Part shown: positions 17,957 to 26,467 of the stretch, piece after piece | How the letters are laid out: the number at the start of each line of letters is the position of its first letter | How positions within the stretch are numbered: position 1 is the stretch's first letter | Origin: Desulfobacula sp964636495 | Lineage (GTDB): Bacteria > Desulfobacterota > Desulfobacteria > Desulfobacterales > Desulfobacteraceae | Assembly: GCA_964636495.1 (NCBI GenBank) | Contig: CAZWSL010000005.1 | Span: 77,997-141,996 of the forward strand | Length of the DNA stretch: 64,000 nt | Reading direction: 5' to 3' | Notes under the pieces: generated by a model | Databases searched by the model: none | Told to the model about the DNA's origin: nothing | What the model saw: the letters and a program-made list of their open reading frames with translations, nothing else | Made by a program: the position numbers and the translations under genes

Positions 17957-18840
17957 ATTTTTGCGCCCTCACGATGCTTTTGGATTCTCCGGCCAAACTC
18001 CTGGGAAATCCTGTCAAATACAATGGCCAGCGCCACAATGGCCAGACCGTTCATAATACCCAGTGCCAGATACTGATTGGAAATTGAACGCAAGATGGGA
18101 ACACCGAGCCCTTTCACTCCTATCATGGATGCAATTACCACCATGGCCAGTGCCATCATGATAGTCTGATTCACACCGGCAAAAATAGTGGGCAGAGCCA
18201 GAGGAACCTGCACTTTGGTCAGCCTCTGCCATGCAGTTGCCCCGAAAGAATCAACAGCCTCAAGTGCTTCAGCATCGACTTCTCTGATTCCAAGATTGGT
18301 CAGACGTACTATGGGCGGCAGGGCATAAATACTAACAGCAATCAATCCAGGTACTTTACCGATACCCAGCAGCATGATGATGGGGATAAGGTATACAAAA
18401 CTTGGAATGGTCTGCATCATGTCCAGAACGGGGGTAACAATTGCTCTCAGGCGGTCTGAGCGTGCCAGAAGTATACCAATGGGTATTCCTATTGTAATAC
18501 ATAGAATAGTGGCAACCCCGGTAATGGCCATGGTAGCCATGGCATCCTCCCACATACCGAAATATCCTATGAGGAGAAATGAAATAATAGAACCAATCAC
18601 CAGCCCTTTGCTCCTTGATCCCAGCCAGGCTAAAAAAGCCACAAGCAGAATAATGATAATCCAGGGCGCTGTTGTGAGAAGTTTTTCAAACCATACCAGA
18701 AAATGCATCAGCGGATCAAAAAAATCCTCAATTGCTTGACCATGTTCCCGTGAAAAATCTCTGAAAGCTAGATCGATCCCTTTTTTCAAGTCCCTTAGAG
18801 CCTGTCGTTCCATCACGGGAAATTCGGTAAAAAAATCCAT
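17953..18840 (-). CDS. proW: Glycine betaine/proline-type ABC transporter permease
   Basis: 295 residues with about six membrane segments. The transporter permease loop that contacts the ATPase is present (VDSFGATAWQRLTKVQVPLA), as is the QTIPSFVYLIP segment typical of ProW. It is in one operon with the binding protein gene upstream and proV downstream. The start lies 78 bases after the proX stop, a gap holding a strong stem-loop. Confidence 0.92.
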   Translation of the reverse strand: MDFFTEFPVMERQALRDLKKGIDLAFRDFSREHGQAIEDFFDPLMHFLVWFEKLLTTAPWIIIILLVAFLAWLGSRSKGLVIGSIISFLLIGYFGMWEDAMATMAITGVATILCITIGIPIGILLARSDRLRAIVTPVLDMMQTIPSFVYLIPIIMLLGIGKVPGLIAVSIYALPPIVRLTNLGIREVDAEALEAVDSFGATAWQRLTKVQVPLALPTIFAGVNQTIMMALAMVVIASMIGVKGLGVPILRSISNQYLALGIMNGLAIVALAIVFDRISQEFGRRIQKHREGAKI

Positions 18841-18865
18841 ATTAACACCTTTGTAGTAGAGTGAA

Positions 18866-18900
18866 ACGAACCTGTTAATCTTTTATACCAACAGGTTCGT
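18866..18900 (-). promoter_or_regulatory. Intercistronic stem-loop between proX and proW
   Basis: A perfect 11-bp inverted repeat (acgaacctgtt / aacaggttcgt) with a 13-base loop lies just after the binding protein gene. It lacks a good T-run on the minus strand. It more likely protects the 3' end of the proX message, giving more binding protein than membrane components, than terminates fully. Confidence 0.6.
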
Positions 18901-18918
18901 TCGTGTTAGATTAACAAT

Positions 18919-19935
18919 CTATTTAATGGCAGCTTTAATTTTTTTGGCAGCATCAGCAGTCACCCACTGGCTCCAGAGTCCTTCATGGGTCAGTAAAAAT
19001 TCAATGGCAGCATCTTTTCCCTGTGCCTGATTTTCACTCATATATACCATCATGCCGTTGATGACATCCAGCGGATATGTCCGTTTCTGAATATATGCCA
19101 TGGCATCCGGACCACCTGTTTTTTTATAGTTGTCAGTAACAACAGTGTTTACCTCAGATTTTGTCCAGGCTGATGGTTTAGGATCATCACACTCCTGCTC
19201 AGGTTTAACAATACATCCGTCCCAGTTTTCTTTGCCGGCATAAGCAACTTCAAAGGGCAGGAGGGTCAGTTTATATTTACCAACTACAAAAGTAGGTGCC
19301 CAGTAGTAGCCAAACCAGTTTTGATCTCGATCTGCGGCTTTAGCAATGGCACCGTCCATACCGGCTGCAGAACCGGGATCGACCATGATCCATCCTTTTT
19401 CTTCCATTTTGAATGCCCTGTAGAGATTGGCATTGGCCAGCTGGCATCCCCAGCCTGCGGGGCAGCCGTAGAAAGCGCCTTTTGAAGGATCTTCAGGATG
19501 AGGGAAGAGTTCTGGATGTGCCAGAACCTGCTCAACTGTTTTCAGTTCCGGATGCCGTTTGGCAGTAGCCGGAGTTAACCACCATCCTTCACCCAGTCCG
19601 GTAATGGGTGCGGGATTTGCAATGTGCAGGCGGCCTTCTGCCACTGCTTTTTTCAAAGGAATCACAACAGCATTGGCCCACTGCTCCGGTGCAATGTCAG
19701 GTACGCCTTTTTCATTCATTGATGTAAATGTCGGCATGGTTGCGCCTGCCACCAGTTCGACTTCAAACCCGTAGCCTTCTTCAAGAATAAATTTATCCAC
19801 ATTGGCCATAAATTCTGCAGATGCCCAGTTCATCTCTGCAATTGTAATTTTTGGACCGGCATGGACGGTTGCAGTCAATAAAACTACTGCTGCTACTAAA
19901 CCAGCTAAACTCAATGTTTTCTTCATAAAACCCAT
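18919..19935 (-). CDS. proX: Glycine betaine-type ABC transporter substrate-binding protein
   Basis: 338 residues with a Sec signal peptide (KKTLSLAGLVAAVVLLTATVHA), so it is periplasmic. The mature part has the OpuAC fold with Trp-rich segments (APEQWANAV, GEGWWLTP, NWFGYYWAPT) that could form the aromatic cage used to bind quaternary ammonium groups. AAGGAGG lies 7 bases before the ATG at 19935; Met4 is an alternative. It is the first gene of proXWV-isomerase. The ligand cannot be read from sequence; glycine betaine, proline betaine or carnitine are candidates. Confidence 0.9.
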   Translation of the reverse strand: MGFMKKTLSLAGLVAAVVLLTATVHAGPKITIAEMNWASAEFMANVDKFILEEGYGFEVELVAGATMPTFTSMNEKGVPDIAPEQWANAVVIPLKKAVAEGRLHIANPAPITGLGEGWWLTPATAKRHPELKTVEQVLAHPELFPHPEDPSKGAFYGCPAGWGCQLANANLYRAFKMEEKGWIMVDPGSAAGMDGAIAKAADRDQNWFGYYWAPTFVVGKYKLTLLPFEVAYAGKENWDGCIVKPEQECDDPKPSAWTKSEVNTVVTDNYKKTGGPDAMAYIQKRTYPLDVINGMMVYMSENQAQGKDAAIEFLLTHEGLWSQWVTADAAKKIKAAIK

Positions 19936-20000
19936 AAATTCCTCCTTAAAATATCAATAGTATTCCTGAAAAAAGCCACCCATTGACTTACTTACTAAAG

Positions 20001-20029
20001 AATACAGTATAAAACTCAAATTTTGTCAA
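20001..20029 (-). promoter_or_regulatory. Sigma-70 promoter of the proXWV operon
   Basis: Minus strand TTGACA (20024-20029), 17-base spacer, TGTATT (20001-20006), about 65 bases before the proX start codon. Confidence 0.6.
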
Positions 20030-20456
20030 CCTTTTCTGAGGAAATGTTCTCCACATCGTTTGTCTGCAACTGCAGGGGATCTCTCCTGTTGTTTATCTTG
20101 TAATACTTTTTTTCTTAATTGTTAATGTCCGGCACCTGTAACAGCTGTATTTCATTTATTATAAACAGCTAAACCCTAAAGATTACTGCAAAAATTATGC
20201 CTGAATACATCAAACAGAGTTGACTGCAAAATTTTGATACGGTATGCTCTGTCCACTGTCAATACGCTCCTATATTTGTAAAATCGCTTCTGTTCAAAAT
20301 TATGCAGGTCTGATTTCAACATACAGATCTGCAGTCATTGAATAAGTTTTTTGTCTGAATCAACCTGCTGAACTGAATTCAATTTTAAAAAAAACAGTGA
20401 TTCATAAAATTTTTTTTATTTTTTATAAAAATCATTGTACACTCACCTGACAACCA
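20030..20456. other. Intergenic region between the proX promoter and the molybdenum hydroxylase operon
   Basis: No protein-like reading frame is visible. It holds a near-perfect 10-bp inverted repeat (tgcaggtctg / cagatctgca, 20303-20333) and, next to the hydroxylase stop codon, the terminator at 20387-20437. Nothing else is recognised. Confidence 0.5.
20387..20437 (-). terminator. Terminator of the molybdenum hydroxylase operon
   Basis: On the minus strand an imperfect AT-rich hairpin (CAATGATTTTTATAAAA ... TTTTATGAATCACTG) is followed by eight T residues, 20 bases after the large-subunit stop codon. Confidence 0.6.
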
Positions 20457-22727
20457 TCACCCTCTCTTTTTCTTCATTGCAGCCAGCAACTCTTCCGGAA
20501 TTACAGGCAGTTCTCTGATCCTTACACCGGTTGCATCATAAATCGCATTTGTAATGGCTGCCATTGACGGATTAAGGGCGGGTTCACCAATCCCCTTTGC
20601 CCCGTATGGGCCATTCGGCTCAACGGGTTCTACCAGAATTGATTTCACTTTGGGAACATCAAAGCAGCTGGGAATAATATAATCCACAAAATCAGCATTC
20701 ATCATCCTGCCGTTTTCATAGGCCATATTTTCCATCAGTGTCCATCCAAGCCCCTGGGCAACCCCACCTTGAATCTGTCCTTCCAGAGCCATGGGATTAA
20801 TGGCACGGCCTACATCATGGGCAGCAGTAAAACCAGTCACTGACACCTCCCCTGTGTCAGGATCAATCTCCACCTCAGCAATCTGGCATCCAAAGGGATA
20901 GGCAGGGGAGATATTGCCTTTTTTAGTTTCAGGATCCGGTAATACTGTTTTTGGATCGTAAAATCCCGTTCCTACAATGGGCGCTCCATGTTGCTGTATC
21001 GTAGCTTCAGATGCGACTTTCCTGAATGATATCCTTGTTTCAGGAGAATCTGTCACAAAAAACACTCCCTTTTTACACTGAATACACTCTTCATCTGTAT
21101 TTAATAGAGCGGCAGCCACCTTTGCCATTTTGTGATAGGCATCTCCGGCAGCAGCCAGAACGCCGTTTCCTCCCATCAATGTACCTCTTGTTGCAAAGGA
21201 TCCAAGACCAAAGGGAGAGATATCCGTATCCACCTGTGCCACATCCACCACATCCATGGTAACACCCAGACGCTCCGCTGCAATCTGGGCAAAAGCGGTG
21301 TTTTGTCCCTGCCCCATGTCAGACTCTCCATGGAACACCCTTACTCTGCCGTCCCTTCCAATACGCACAATGCCTGATCCACCGTCAAACTCTCTTGCAA
21401 AAGGCCTGTTGCCTGATACATGGTTACAGCAGGCAAGTCCAATTCCCTTCAAGGATGTTTTTGTTTTCTTCTTTTCCTTCCACTCTGCAGCACTGCTCGC
21501 TTTCTCAATGCATTCGCTCAATCCGGAACTGTTTATTTTCCAGCCGTGCACGCTGGTTTCATCAGGCCCCATACCATTCTTGATCCGCAATTCAACAGGA
21601 TCCATTTTTAATTGAACTGCAAGTTCATCCAGGGCTGACTCCAGTACAAAAGTGGACTGGGAGTTTCCAAACCCCCTGTAACAGGCTGTGGGAACCGTGT
21701 GAGTATAAACGGTATATCCTTTTGCACGGACATTTTTAAACCGGTAGAGTGAATCCACGCGGTAGCATGCAGTAGCTACAATCACCTGGGAATAAACCAG
21801 ACGGGCACCGGCTCCGCCTACCACCGTCACATCTTTGGCAGTCAGCAAACCATCACGGGTAGCGCCTATTTTAATATCAAAATGCATTGGCACCCTGGGG
21901 TTTCCGGCAAGAAAATCATCATGCCTGCTGTTAACCATTCTCACCGGGCGGCCTGCTTTCCGGGCCAGCACTGCCGCAACCAGGTGGATATTGTTCTCCA
22001 TTTTTCCACCAAATCCTCCACCATATTCCGGCACCTTTATACGCAGATCTCCAGGCGGAAGATCCAGTGCTTTTGCATAGGTCATCCGCATCATATTGGG
22101 AATCTGGGTGCCGGTCCAGATGGTAACCCGGCCTGACAGATCCACATCTGCAAGGGTGGACATTGTTTCCATGTAAGCCTGATACACCTGGTTGGTGTAA
22201 TAGTGATCTTCATATATTACATGGGATTCGTCTAAAGCCCGATCCACTTCTCCTGCCTCGATTTTAAATTCAGCAGCAATATTGCCGGGTTTATCCCCAT
22301 GCACCAGTGGAGCCCCGGTTTTCATGGCCTCCACAGGGCAGATAACATGGGGCAGTTCTTCATATTCCACTTTAATCTTCTCAAGTGCTTCTTCGGCAAT
22401 ATCAGCATCTATTGCAGCCACGGCAGCAATTTCATCTCCCTGGAACCGGGCCTTATCATCGGCAAAAATGGTCCAGTCATCCGATCGTGGTCCAAATTTT
22501 TTCTGCGGAGTATCTGCAAAGGTTGCAACTGCTTTTACACCCGGCATCGCTTCTGCTTCAGAAGTATCTATTGAGAGTATTCTTGCATGGGCAAAGGGAC
22601 TTCTGAGAGTATTTCCATACAGCATTTTCGGAAGCACCAGGTCTGTTACAAACCGGGTTCTGCCCGTTGCCTTGTCTCCCGCAGCAATCTGGGGAAATGA
22701 CTTTCCAATAATATCCAGTTCACTCAT
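20457..22727 (-). CDS. Xanthine dehydrogenase family, molybdopterin-binding large subunit
   Basis: 756 residues, matching CoxL/XdhA-type large subunits. The N-terminal hammerhead domain (GKATGRTRFVTDL-like start, RSPFAHARIL) is followed by the Moco domain with PEYGGGFGGK, TACYRGFGN and QNTAFAQIAAERLG. The catalytic Glu sits in the closing GAKGIGEPALNPSMAAI. It hydroxylates a heterocycle or aldehyde with water. The start overlaps the 2Fe-2S gene by 4 bases. With separate FAD and 2Fe-2S subunits it forms a three-subunit enzyme. The substrate is unknown. Its neighbours (PreA-like, nitrilase, cupin, MttB on the opposite strand) suggest an N-heterocycle rather than CO; the CoxL-specific AYRCSFR motif is absent. 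Confidence 0.9.
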   Translation of the reverse strand: MSELDIIGKSFPQIAAGDKATGRTRFVTDLVLPKMLYGNTLRSPFAHARILSIDTSEAEAMPGVKAVATFADTPQKKFGPRSDDWTIFADDKARFQGDEIAAVAAIDADIAEEALEKIKVEYEELPHVICPVEAMKTGAPLVHGDKPGNIAAEFKIEAGEVDRALDESHVIYEDHYYTNQVYQAYMETMSTLADVDLSGRVTIWTGTQIPNMMRMTYAKALDLPPGDLRIKVPEYGGGFGGKMENNIHLVAAVLARKAGRPVRMVNSRHDDFLAGNPRVPMHFDIKIGATRDGLLTAKDVTVVGGAGARLVYSQVIVATACYRVDSLYRFKNVRAKGYTVYTHTVPTACYRGFGNSQSTFVLESALDELAVQLKMDPVELRIKNGMGPDETSVHGWKINSSGLSECIEKASSAAEWKEKKKTKTSLKGIGLACCNHVSGNRPFAREFDGGSGIVRIGRDGRVRVFHGESDMGQGQNTAFAQIAAERLGVTMDVVDVAQVDTDISPFGLGSFATRGTLMGGNGVLAAAGDAYHKMAKVAAALLNTDEECIQCKKGVFFVTDSPETRISFRKVASEATIQQHGAPIVGTGFYDPKTVLPDPETKKGNISPAYPFGCQIAEVEIDPDTGEVSVTGFTAAHDVGRAINPMALEGQIQGGVAQGLGWTLMENMAYENGRMMNADFVDYIIPSCFDVPKVKSILVEPVEPNGPYGAKGIGEPALNPSMAAITNAIYDATGVRIRELPVIPEELLAAMKKKRG

Positions 22728-23212
22728 TTGACTTCACCTGTCTCTTTTTTTGATTGACAACCGCATTCGTGAACGGCTTCAATAATTTTATCATATCCAG
22801 TGCAGCGGCACAGGTTCCCTGCAATAGCATTTTTGATATCATCTTCACTGGGAGTCGCATTTTCATCCAGCAGGGCTTTAGCTGTATTGATCATCCCGGG
22901 TGTACAGAAACCGCACTGAATTGCCCCCTTTTCTACAAATGCTTCCTGAAGCGGATGCATCTTATTATCACCAATACCTTCAATGGTTGTAATCTCACAC
23001 CCGTCTGCCTGCAGAGCCAGTGTCAGGCAGGCATGAACCGGGCGGCCGTCCAGCAGCACGGTGCAGGCACCGCATTTTCCCAGACCGCACCCCTCTTTTG
23101 TGCCGGTCAGTTCCAGATCTTCCCGGAGTATATCGAGCAGAATGCGGTTGGGTTTGATCATCAGATGATAATCTTCACCATTTACAATGAGATGAAGCGG
23201 CATATGATTCAT
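22724..23212 (-). CDS. Xanthine dehydrogenase family, [2Fe-2S] subunit
   Basis: 162 residues. The plant-ferredoxin-type cluster motif is CGLGKCGACTVLLDG with a fourth Cys in HAC. The second cluster lies in CGFCTPGM and CRCTGY. It relays electrons from the Mo centre to the FAD subunit. The ATG at 23212 has AGAGGAAA upstream. It lies between the FAD and Mo subunit genes and overlaps the latter by four bases. Confidence 0.93.
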   Translation of the reverse strand: MNHMPLHLIVNGEDYHLMIKPNRILLDILREDLELTGTKEGCGLGKCGACTVLLDGRPVHACLTLALQADGCEITTIEGIGDNKMHPLQEAFVEKGAIQCGFCTPGMINTAKALLDENATPSEDDIKNAIAGNLCRCTGYDKIIEAVHECGCQSKKETGEVK

Positions 23213-23258
23213 AATTTTCCTCTGTTATTTTTTATTCAGTAAAATTATTAACAATATT

Positions 23259-24155
23259 CTAACCGTTGTTAAATCCTGCATACAGTCGGGTTAACACCTG
23301 TCTGGCACTTCGCTGGGTAAAGACATTGATAATGGTACGTTTATAACCGGCGCTGCCCCTTATATCATCAATGGGTTTTGCAGCAGCAGCCGTAATTTCA
23401 GCACATCGGGGTATTTCATTTAACGCCTCTTTAAGTGAAAGCCCTTCAAGGCATGCTTCAGCTTCAGGGACCCGTATCGGCGTGGGTGCCACGCCACCCA
23501 GTGCAATCCGCACTTTTTTCAGATTCTGCCCTGAAACGTTGCTTTGTGCCTGAAAAGCCACCCCGGCTATTGAAATATCAACAGCCTTGCGCCTTCTCAG
23601 TTTCAGATAGCATCCTGCAGATGATCTGCCTGGATTTTTAATACGGATTTCCTTGAGGATTTCATTGGGCTGCATGACAGTCTGGCCGGGTCCGGTGAAA
23701 AAAGAGGATATGGGAATTATCTTTTCACCCTGCCCTGAAAGGGTAACAAGTTCTGCTTCAAGCGCCAGAAGCGGTGGCGCTGAATCTGCTGCAGGAGAGG
23801 CATTGCAGATATTCCCTCCAATTGTACCGATATTTCTCACCTGCCATGACCCGATCAAGCCAACAGCCTGACAGAGAATGGGAACGGTCTTTACCAGAAT
23901 CGGATGAACGGCAAGATCTGCATGTTTTGCCAGCGTCCCGATATGGATTACACCATCCTTTTCTTCAATTGATTCTAAATCTTTTAATAGGTGGAGACTG
24001 ATCAGGGAAGATGGGCAGGTTCTCTTTTTTTTCATATTGAGGACCATATCGGTTCCCCCGGCAAGCAGCCATCCATCCGAACCTGCCTGATCCAGCCTGT
24101 TGAATACCTCATCCAGGCTCCTGGCTGCGTGAAAATCAAATGGTCTGATTCGCAT
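23259..24155 (-). CDS. Xanthine dehydrogenase family, FAD-binding subunit
   Basis: 298 residues from the ATG at 24155, chosen for its AAGGAGC site; the open frame reaches 24215, overlapping the GntR gene. FAD-binding motifs of the CoxM/XdhB family are LLAGGTDMVLNMK near residue 30 and the loop NIGTIGGNICNASPAADSAPPLLAL. It passes electrons from the 2Fe-2S subunit to NAD or another acceptor. It lies directly after the regulator gene, with 19 bases between the GntR stop and this start, so regulator and enzyme are probably one transcript. Confidence 0.92.
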   Translation of the reverse strand: MRIRPFDFHAARSLDEVFNRLDQAGSDGWLLAGGTDMVLNMKKKRTCPSSLISLHLLKDLESIEEKDGVIHIGTLAKHADLAVHPILVKTVPILCQAVGLIGSWQVRNIGTIGGNICNASPAADSAPPLLALEAELVTLSGQGEKIIPISSFFTGPGQTVMQPNEILKEIRIKNPGRSSAGCYLKLRRRKAVDISIAGVAFQAQSNVSGQNLKKVRIALGGVAPTPIRVPEAEACLEGLSLKEALNEIPRCAEITAAAAKPIDDIRGSAGYKRTIINVFTQRSARQVLTRLYAGFNNG

Positions 24156-24174
24156 ATTTTGCTCCTTTGATCCT

Positions 24175-24834
24175 TTACAATTCTGATTCCTTGACCGCGT
24201 CCATGCTCTGGTCAAGATGGTATGCCATCAAATTTCTTGCTTTCAGGGCATTTCCATCCCTGACAGCGTCTAAAATAGCCTGGTGTTCTTCAATTACATT
24301 TATAAAGCGGCCTTTAAGGCTCAATGCCTTGATTCCCATCATATGAATCATATCCCGGATATTTTCCACAATAGCGATCATTCTGCGATTGTTGTTCAAC
24401 ATGCAGAAACGGGTGTGAAACAACCGGTCTGCTTCAATAAACAGTGTATGGTCATGGTCCCGCATGGCCCTTTTCTGGTTTAGAAGAGACTCCTCTATTG
24501 TCAACAGATCCGGCAGCGGAGACATATTTGTAACTTTTTCAATGGCGGCAAGTTCTATGGCTTTTCTCAATTCAAATATCTCATCAACATCCTGATGATT
24601 GAAATTGTTGATCATCAGGCCTCTTCTGGGCAGAAAAAGAATCAGATCATTGGATGCCAGCTCCAGAAGGGCCTCCCTGACCGGGGTACGGGAAATTCCC
24701 AGATCTGCGGCAATGGCTTTTTCATTATAAAGCTCGCCTGTTTTCCACTGTCCTGAGAGAATGGATTTTCGTATTGCCTCATAGGCCATTCTTGCAAGCG
24801 ATTCCGGTTTTTTTATTGTTTCAAGTTTTGCCAT
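24175..24834 (-). CDS. GntR family (FadR/FCD) transcriptional regulator
   Basis: 219 residues. Residues 12-75 form the winged helix (AYEAIRKSILSGQWKTGELYNE, LGISRTPVREALLEL). The rest is the all-helical FCD ligand domain with likely metal ligands in EADRLFHTRF and HQAILDAV/MAYHLDQS. It is the first gene of the molybdenum hydroxylase operon and is divergent from the cupin-nitrilase-MttB operon, so it probably controls both, responding to a carboxylate ligand. Confidence 0.9.
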   Translation of the reverse strand: MAKLETIKKPESLARMAYEAIRKSILSGQWKTGELYNEKAIAADLGISRTPVREALLELASNDLILFLPRRGLMINNFNHQDVDEIFELRKAIELAAIEKVTNMSPLPDLLTIEESLLNQKRAMRDHDHTLFIEADRLFHTRFCMLNNNRRMIAIVENIRDMIHMMGIKALSLKGRFINVIEEHQAILDAVRDGNALKARNLMAYHLDQSMDAVKESEL

Positions 24835-24957
24835 TACTATTTTTAATTCTAATCTATATTCCTGTTGAATACCTGCTTTTAAAATTTGGTATACTCTATT
24901 CTCTGGTAAGCTGATAAAATCGGATATGCTTTATTTATAGAGCATCTACCAGAATCT

Positions 24958-24987
24958 AATATATTACATGCAAAAAAATAATGTCAA
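24958..24987 (-). promoter_or_regulatory. Sigma-70 promoter of the gntR-hydroxylase operon
   Basis: Minus strand TTGACA (24982-24987), 18-base spacer, TATATT (24958-24963). The -10 overlaps the palindrome TAATATATTA. The inverted pair TCTGGTA/TACCAGA flanks the start site region (about 24900-24955) and may be an operator. Confidence 0.6.
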
Positions 24988-25161
24988 GTGATAGTTTATT
25001 TCCTGGTGCTAATTTTATTATTTTGTTTTTTGACACCTGGTTGCCCGCAAGATGATATTTTTTATAACTATTTATAATATAAGATATTATACTACCTATA
25101 CTGCCGTATGTAATGACAAATAAAAAAACAGTTTCACAACAGTAAAAAAATGATTTTTTAC

Positions 25162-25191
25162 TTGACAGCAACTGAAAGCTATTGATAGAGT
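25162..25191 (+). promoter_or_regulatory. Sigma-70 promoter of the cupin-to-MttB operon
   Basis: TTGACA (25162-25167), 18-base spacer, TAGAGT. About 5 bases downstream lies tgatatattacataca, nearly the same as taatatattacatgca at the divergent promoter, which suggests a shared operator. Confidence 0.5.
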
Positions 25192-25262
25192 TCCTGATAT
25201 ATTACATACATAGGCTGACTGAGATTTATCACAATTTAACATTTAATAGAAGGAGAGATGGA

Positions 25263-25604
25263 ATGGCTAAACCTGAAATAGAATTCATAGATTATGATAC
25301 CTGTTATGAATGGAGAGATGTTGAGGGGGATACTTTAGGCATTAAAGAAAAAATTTTAAGTCTTGATCCGGACAGTGGAAATTACACACGCATGCTCAAA
25401 TTCCCTCCAGGAATTGAAACTTCGGAAACCTTGATCCACGATTTCTGGGAAGAGGTTCTGATTGTAGAGGGCACACTATATGATATCGCCAAAGATGAAA
25501 CATATCTTCCCGGCTATTATGCCTGCCGCCCACCCGGAATGACCCATGGGCCTTACCGGATTCCAACCGGCTGTGTCACTTTTGAAATCAGATATTATAA
25601 ATAA
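25263..25604 (+). CDS. Cupin domain protein (ChrR-like)
   Basis: 113 residues from the ATG at 25263, which follows AAGGAGAG; an open frame extends upstream without a better start. The cupin barrel is seen in KFPPGIETSETLIHDFWEEVLIVEGTLYD and the later PGMTHGPYRIPTGC, giving His and Glu ligands for a metal. Such small cupins may be isomerases, dioxygenases or binding proteins. It is the first gene of a five-gene operon divergent from the molybdenum hydroxylase genes and is followed after 19 bases by a DUF2848 gene. Specific function unknown. Confidence 0.75.
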   Translation: MAKPEIEFIDYDTCYEWRDVEGDTLGIKEKILSLDPDSGNYTRMLKFPPGIETSETLIHDFWEEVLIVEGTLYDIAKDETYLPGYYACRPPGMTHGPYRIPTGCVTFEIRYYK

Positions 25605-25623
25605 ATAAATTTAAGGACTTACC

Positions 25624-26316
25624 GTGGACATTCAACTGTTATTACAGAAAAATAATCATGTAGCACCCTTGTCATTTCATTTTGATAAAATGGTAAATGC
25701 CGGTTTTACCGGAAGAAATCAGGATGAAGTAAGACATCATCTTGATGAACTTGCCGCCAAAGGGATTGAGGTGCCGGATAAAACTCCCCTGCTCTACCCT
25801 GTCATCCCGTCAGCACTCACAACTGATACATCAATCCAGGTTCTGGGCGGGGAGACATCCGGTGAAATTGAGTATGTGCTTTTTATAAAAAATGAAAATG
25901 AGATATATGTGGGTATAGGCAGTGATCACACAGACAGGAAACTGGAAGAACACGATATCCCACGGGCAAAACAGATTAATCCCAACCTGATCTCGCCTGT
26001 TGTGTGGGACCTGAAAGATATAGCTGATCACTGGGATGACCTAAGCATGGAGTGCAGTGTTGAAAAAAATGGTGAAAAAATGTTGTATCAAAAAGGAAGT
26101 CTGGGACTGTTGATGTCCCCTTCCGAACTGATGGAATTTGTTTCAGAATCCATTAAAGGGCCTTTAAACAATCTGGTTGTTTTCTCCGGCACAGTAAAAA
26201 TGGAAACCAGTGACTTTGTTTTTGCCGATACATTTTACGGGAATCTGACTGACACGGTATTAAATCGCTGTATCGATTTTACCTATTCCATTTTTCCAAT
26301 GGATTATATGAAATAA
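25624..26316 (+). CDS. DUF2848 family protein
   Basis: 230 residues from a GTG start with AAGGA upstream. The middle (IYVGIGSDHTDRKLEEHDIPRAKQINPNLISPVVWDL) matches the characteristic core of DUF2848. These proteins are soluble and of unknown activity. A fumarylacetoacetase-like role in ring cleavage product metabolism is possible but not shown by any motif here. Its position between a cupin and a nitrilase, divergent from a molybdenum hydroxylase, favours a catabolic hydrolase. Confidence 0.7.
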   Translation: MDIQLLLQKNNHVAPLSFHFDKMVNAGFTGRNQDEVRHHLDELAAKGIEVPDKTPLLYPVIPSALTTDTSIQVLGGETSGEIEYVLFIKNENEIYVGIGSDHTDRKLEEHDIPRAKQINPNLISPVVWDLKDIADHWDDLSMECSVEKNGEKMLYQKGSLGLLMSPSELMEFVSESIKGPLNNLVVFSGTVKMETSDFVFADTFYGNLTDTVLNRCIDFTYSIFPMDYMK

Positions 26317-26467
26317 ACATCTGAGATTCTCATTTTATTTCATCTTTTTTTAGCCGAGCGCAAAGCAATATTAAAAATTGCCCATGACGTTTACATGATT
26401 TAAACAGATATATGGATATACTCTCCCTAAAAAACGAATTTGTATCTTCAAATCAAGGAGGCTTATT

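Noticed and set aside
20457..22727. Carbon monoxide dehydrogenase large subunit (CoxL)
   Set aside because: The subunit pattern fits, but the form I CoxL active-site motif AYRCSFR is absent; the corresponding segment reads TACYRGFGN.
22282..22731. 149-codon plus-strand frame over the molybdenum hydroxylase large subunit
   Set aside because: It is antisense to a well-supported enzyme subunit gene and shows the Ser/Ala-rich mirror composition; no motif is present.
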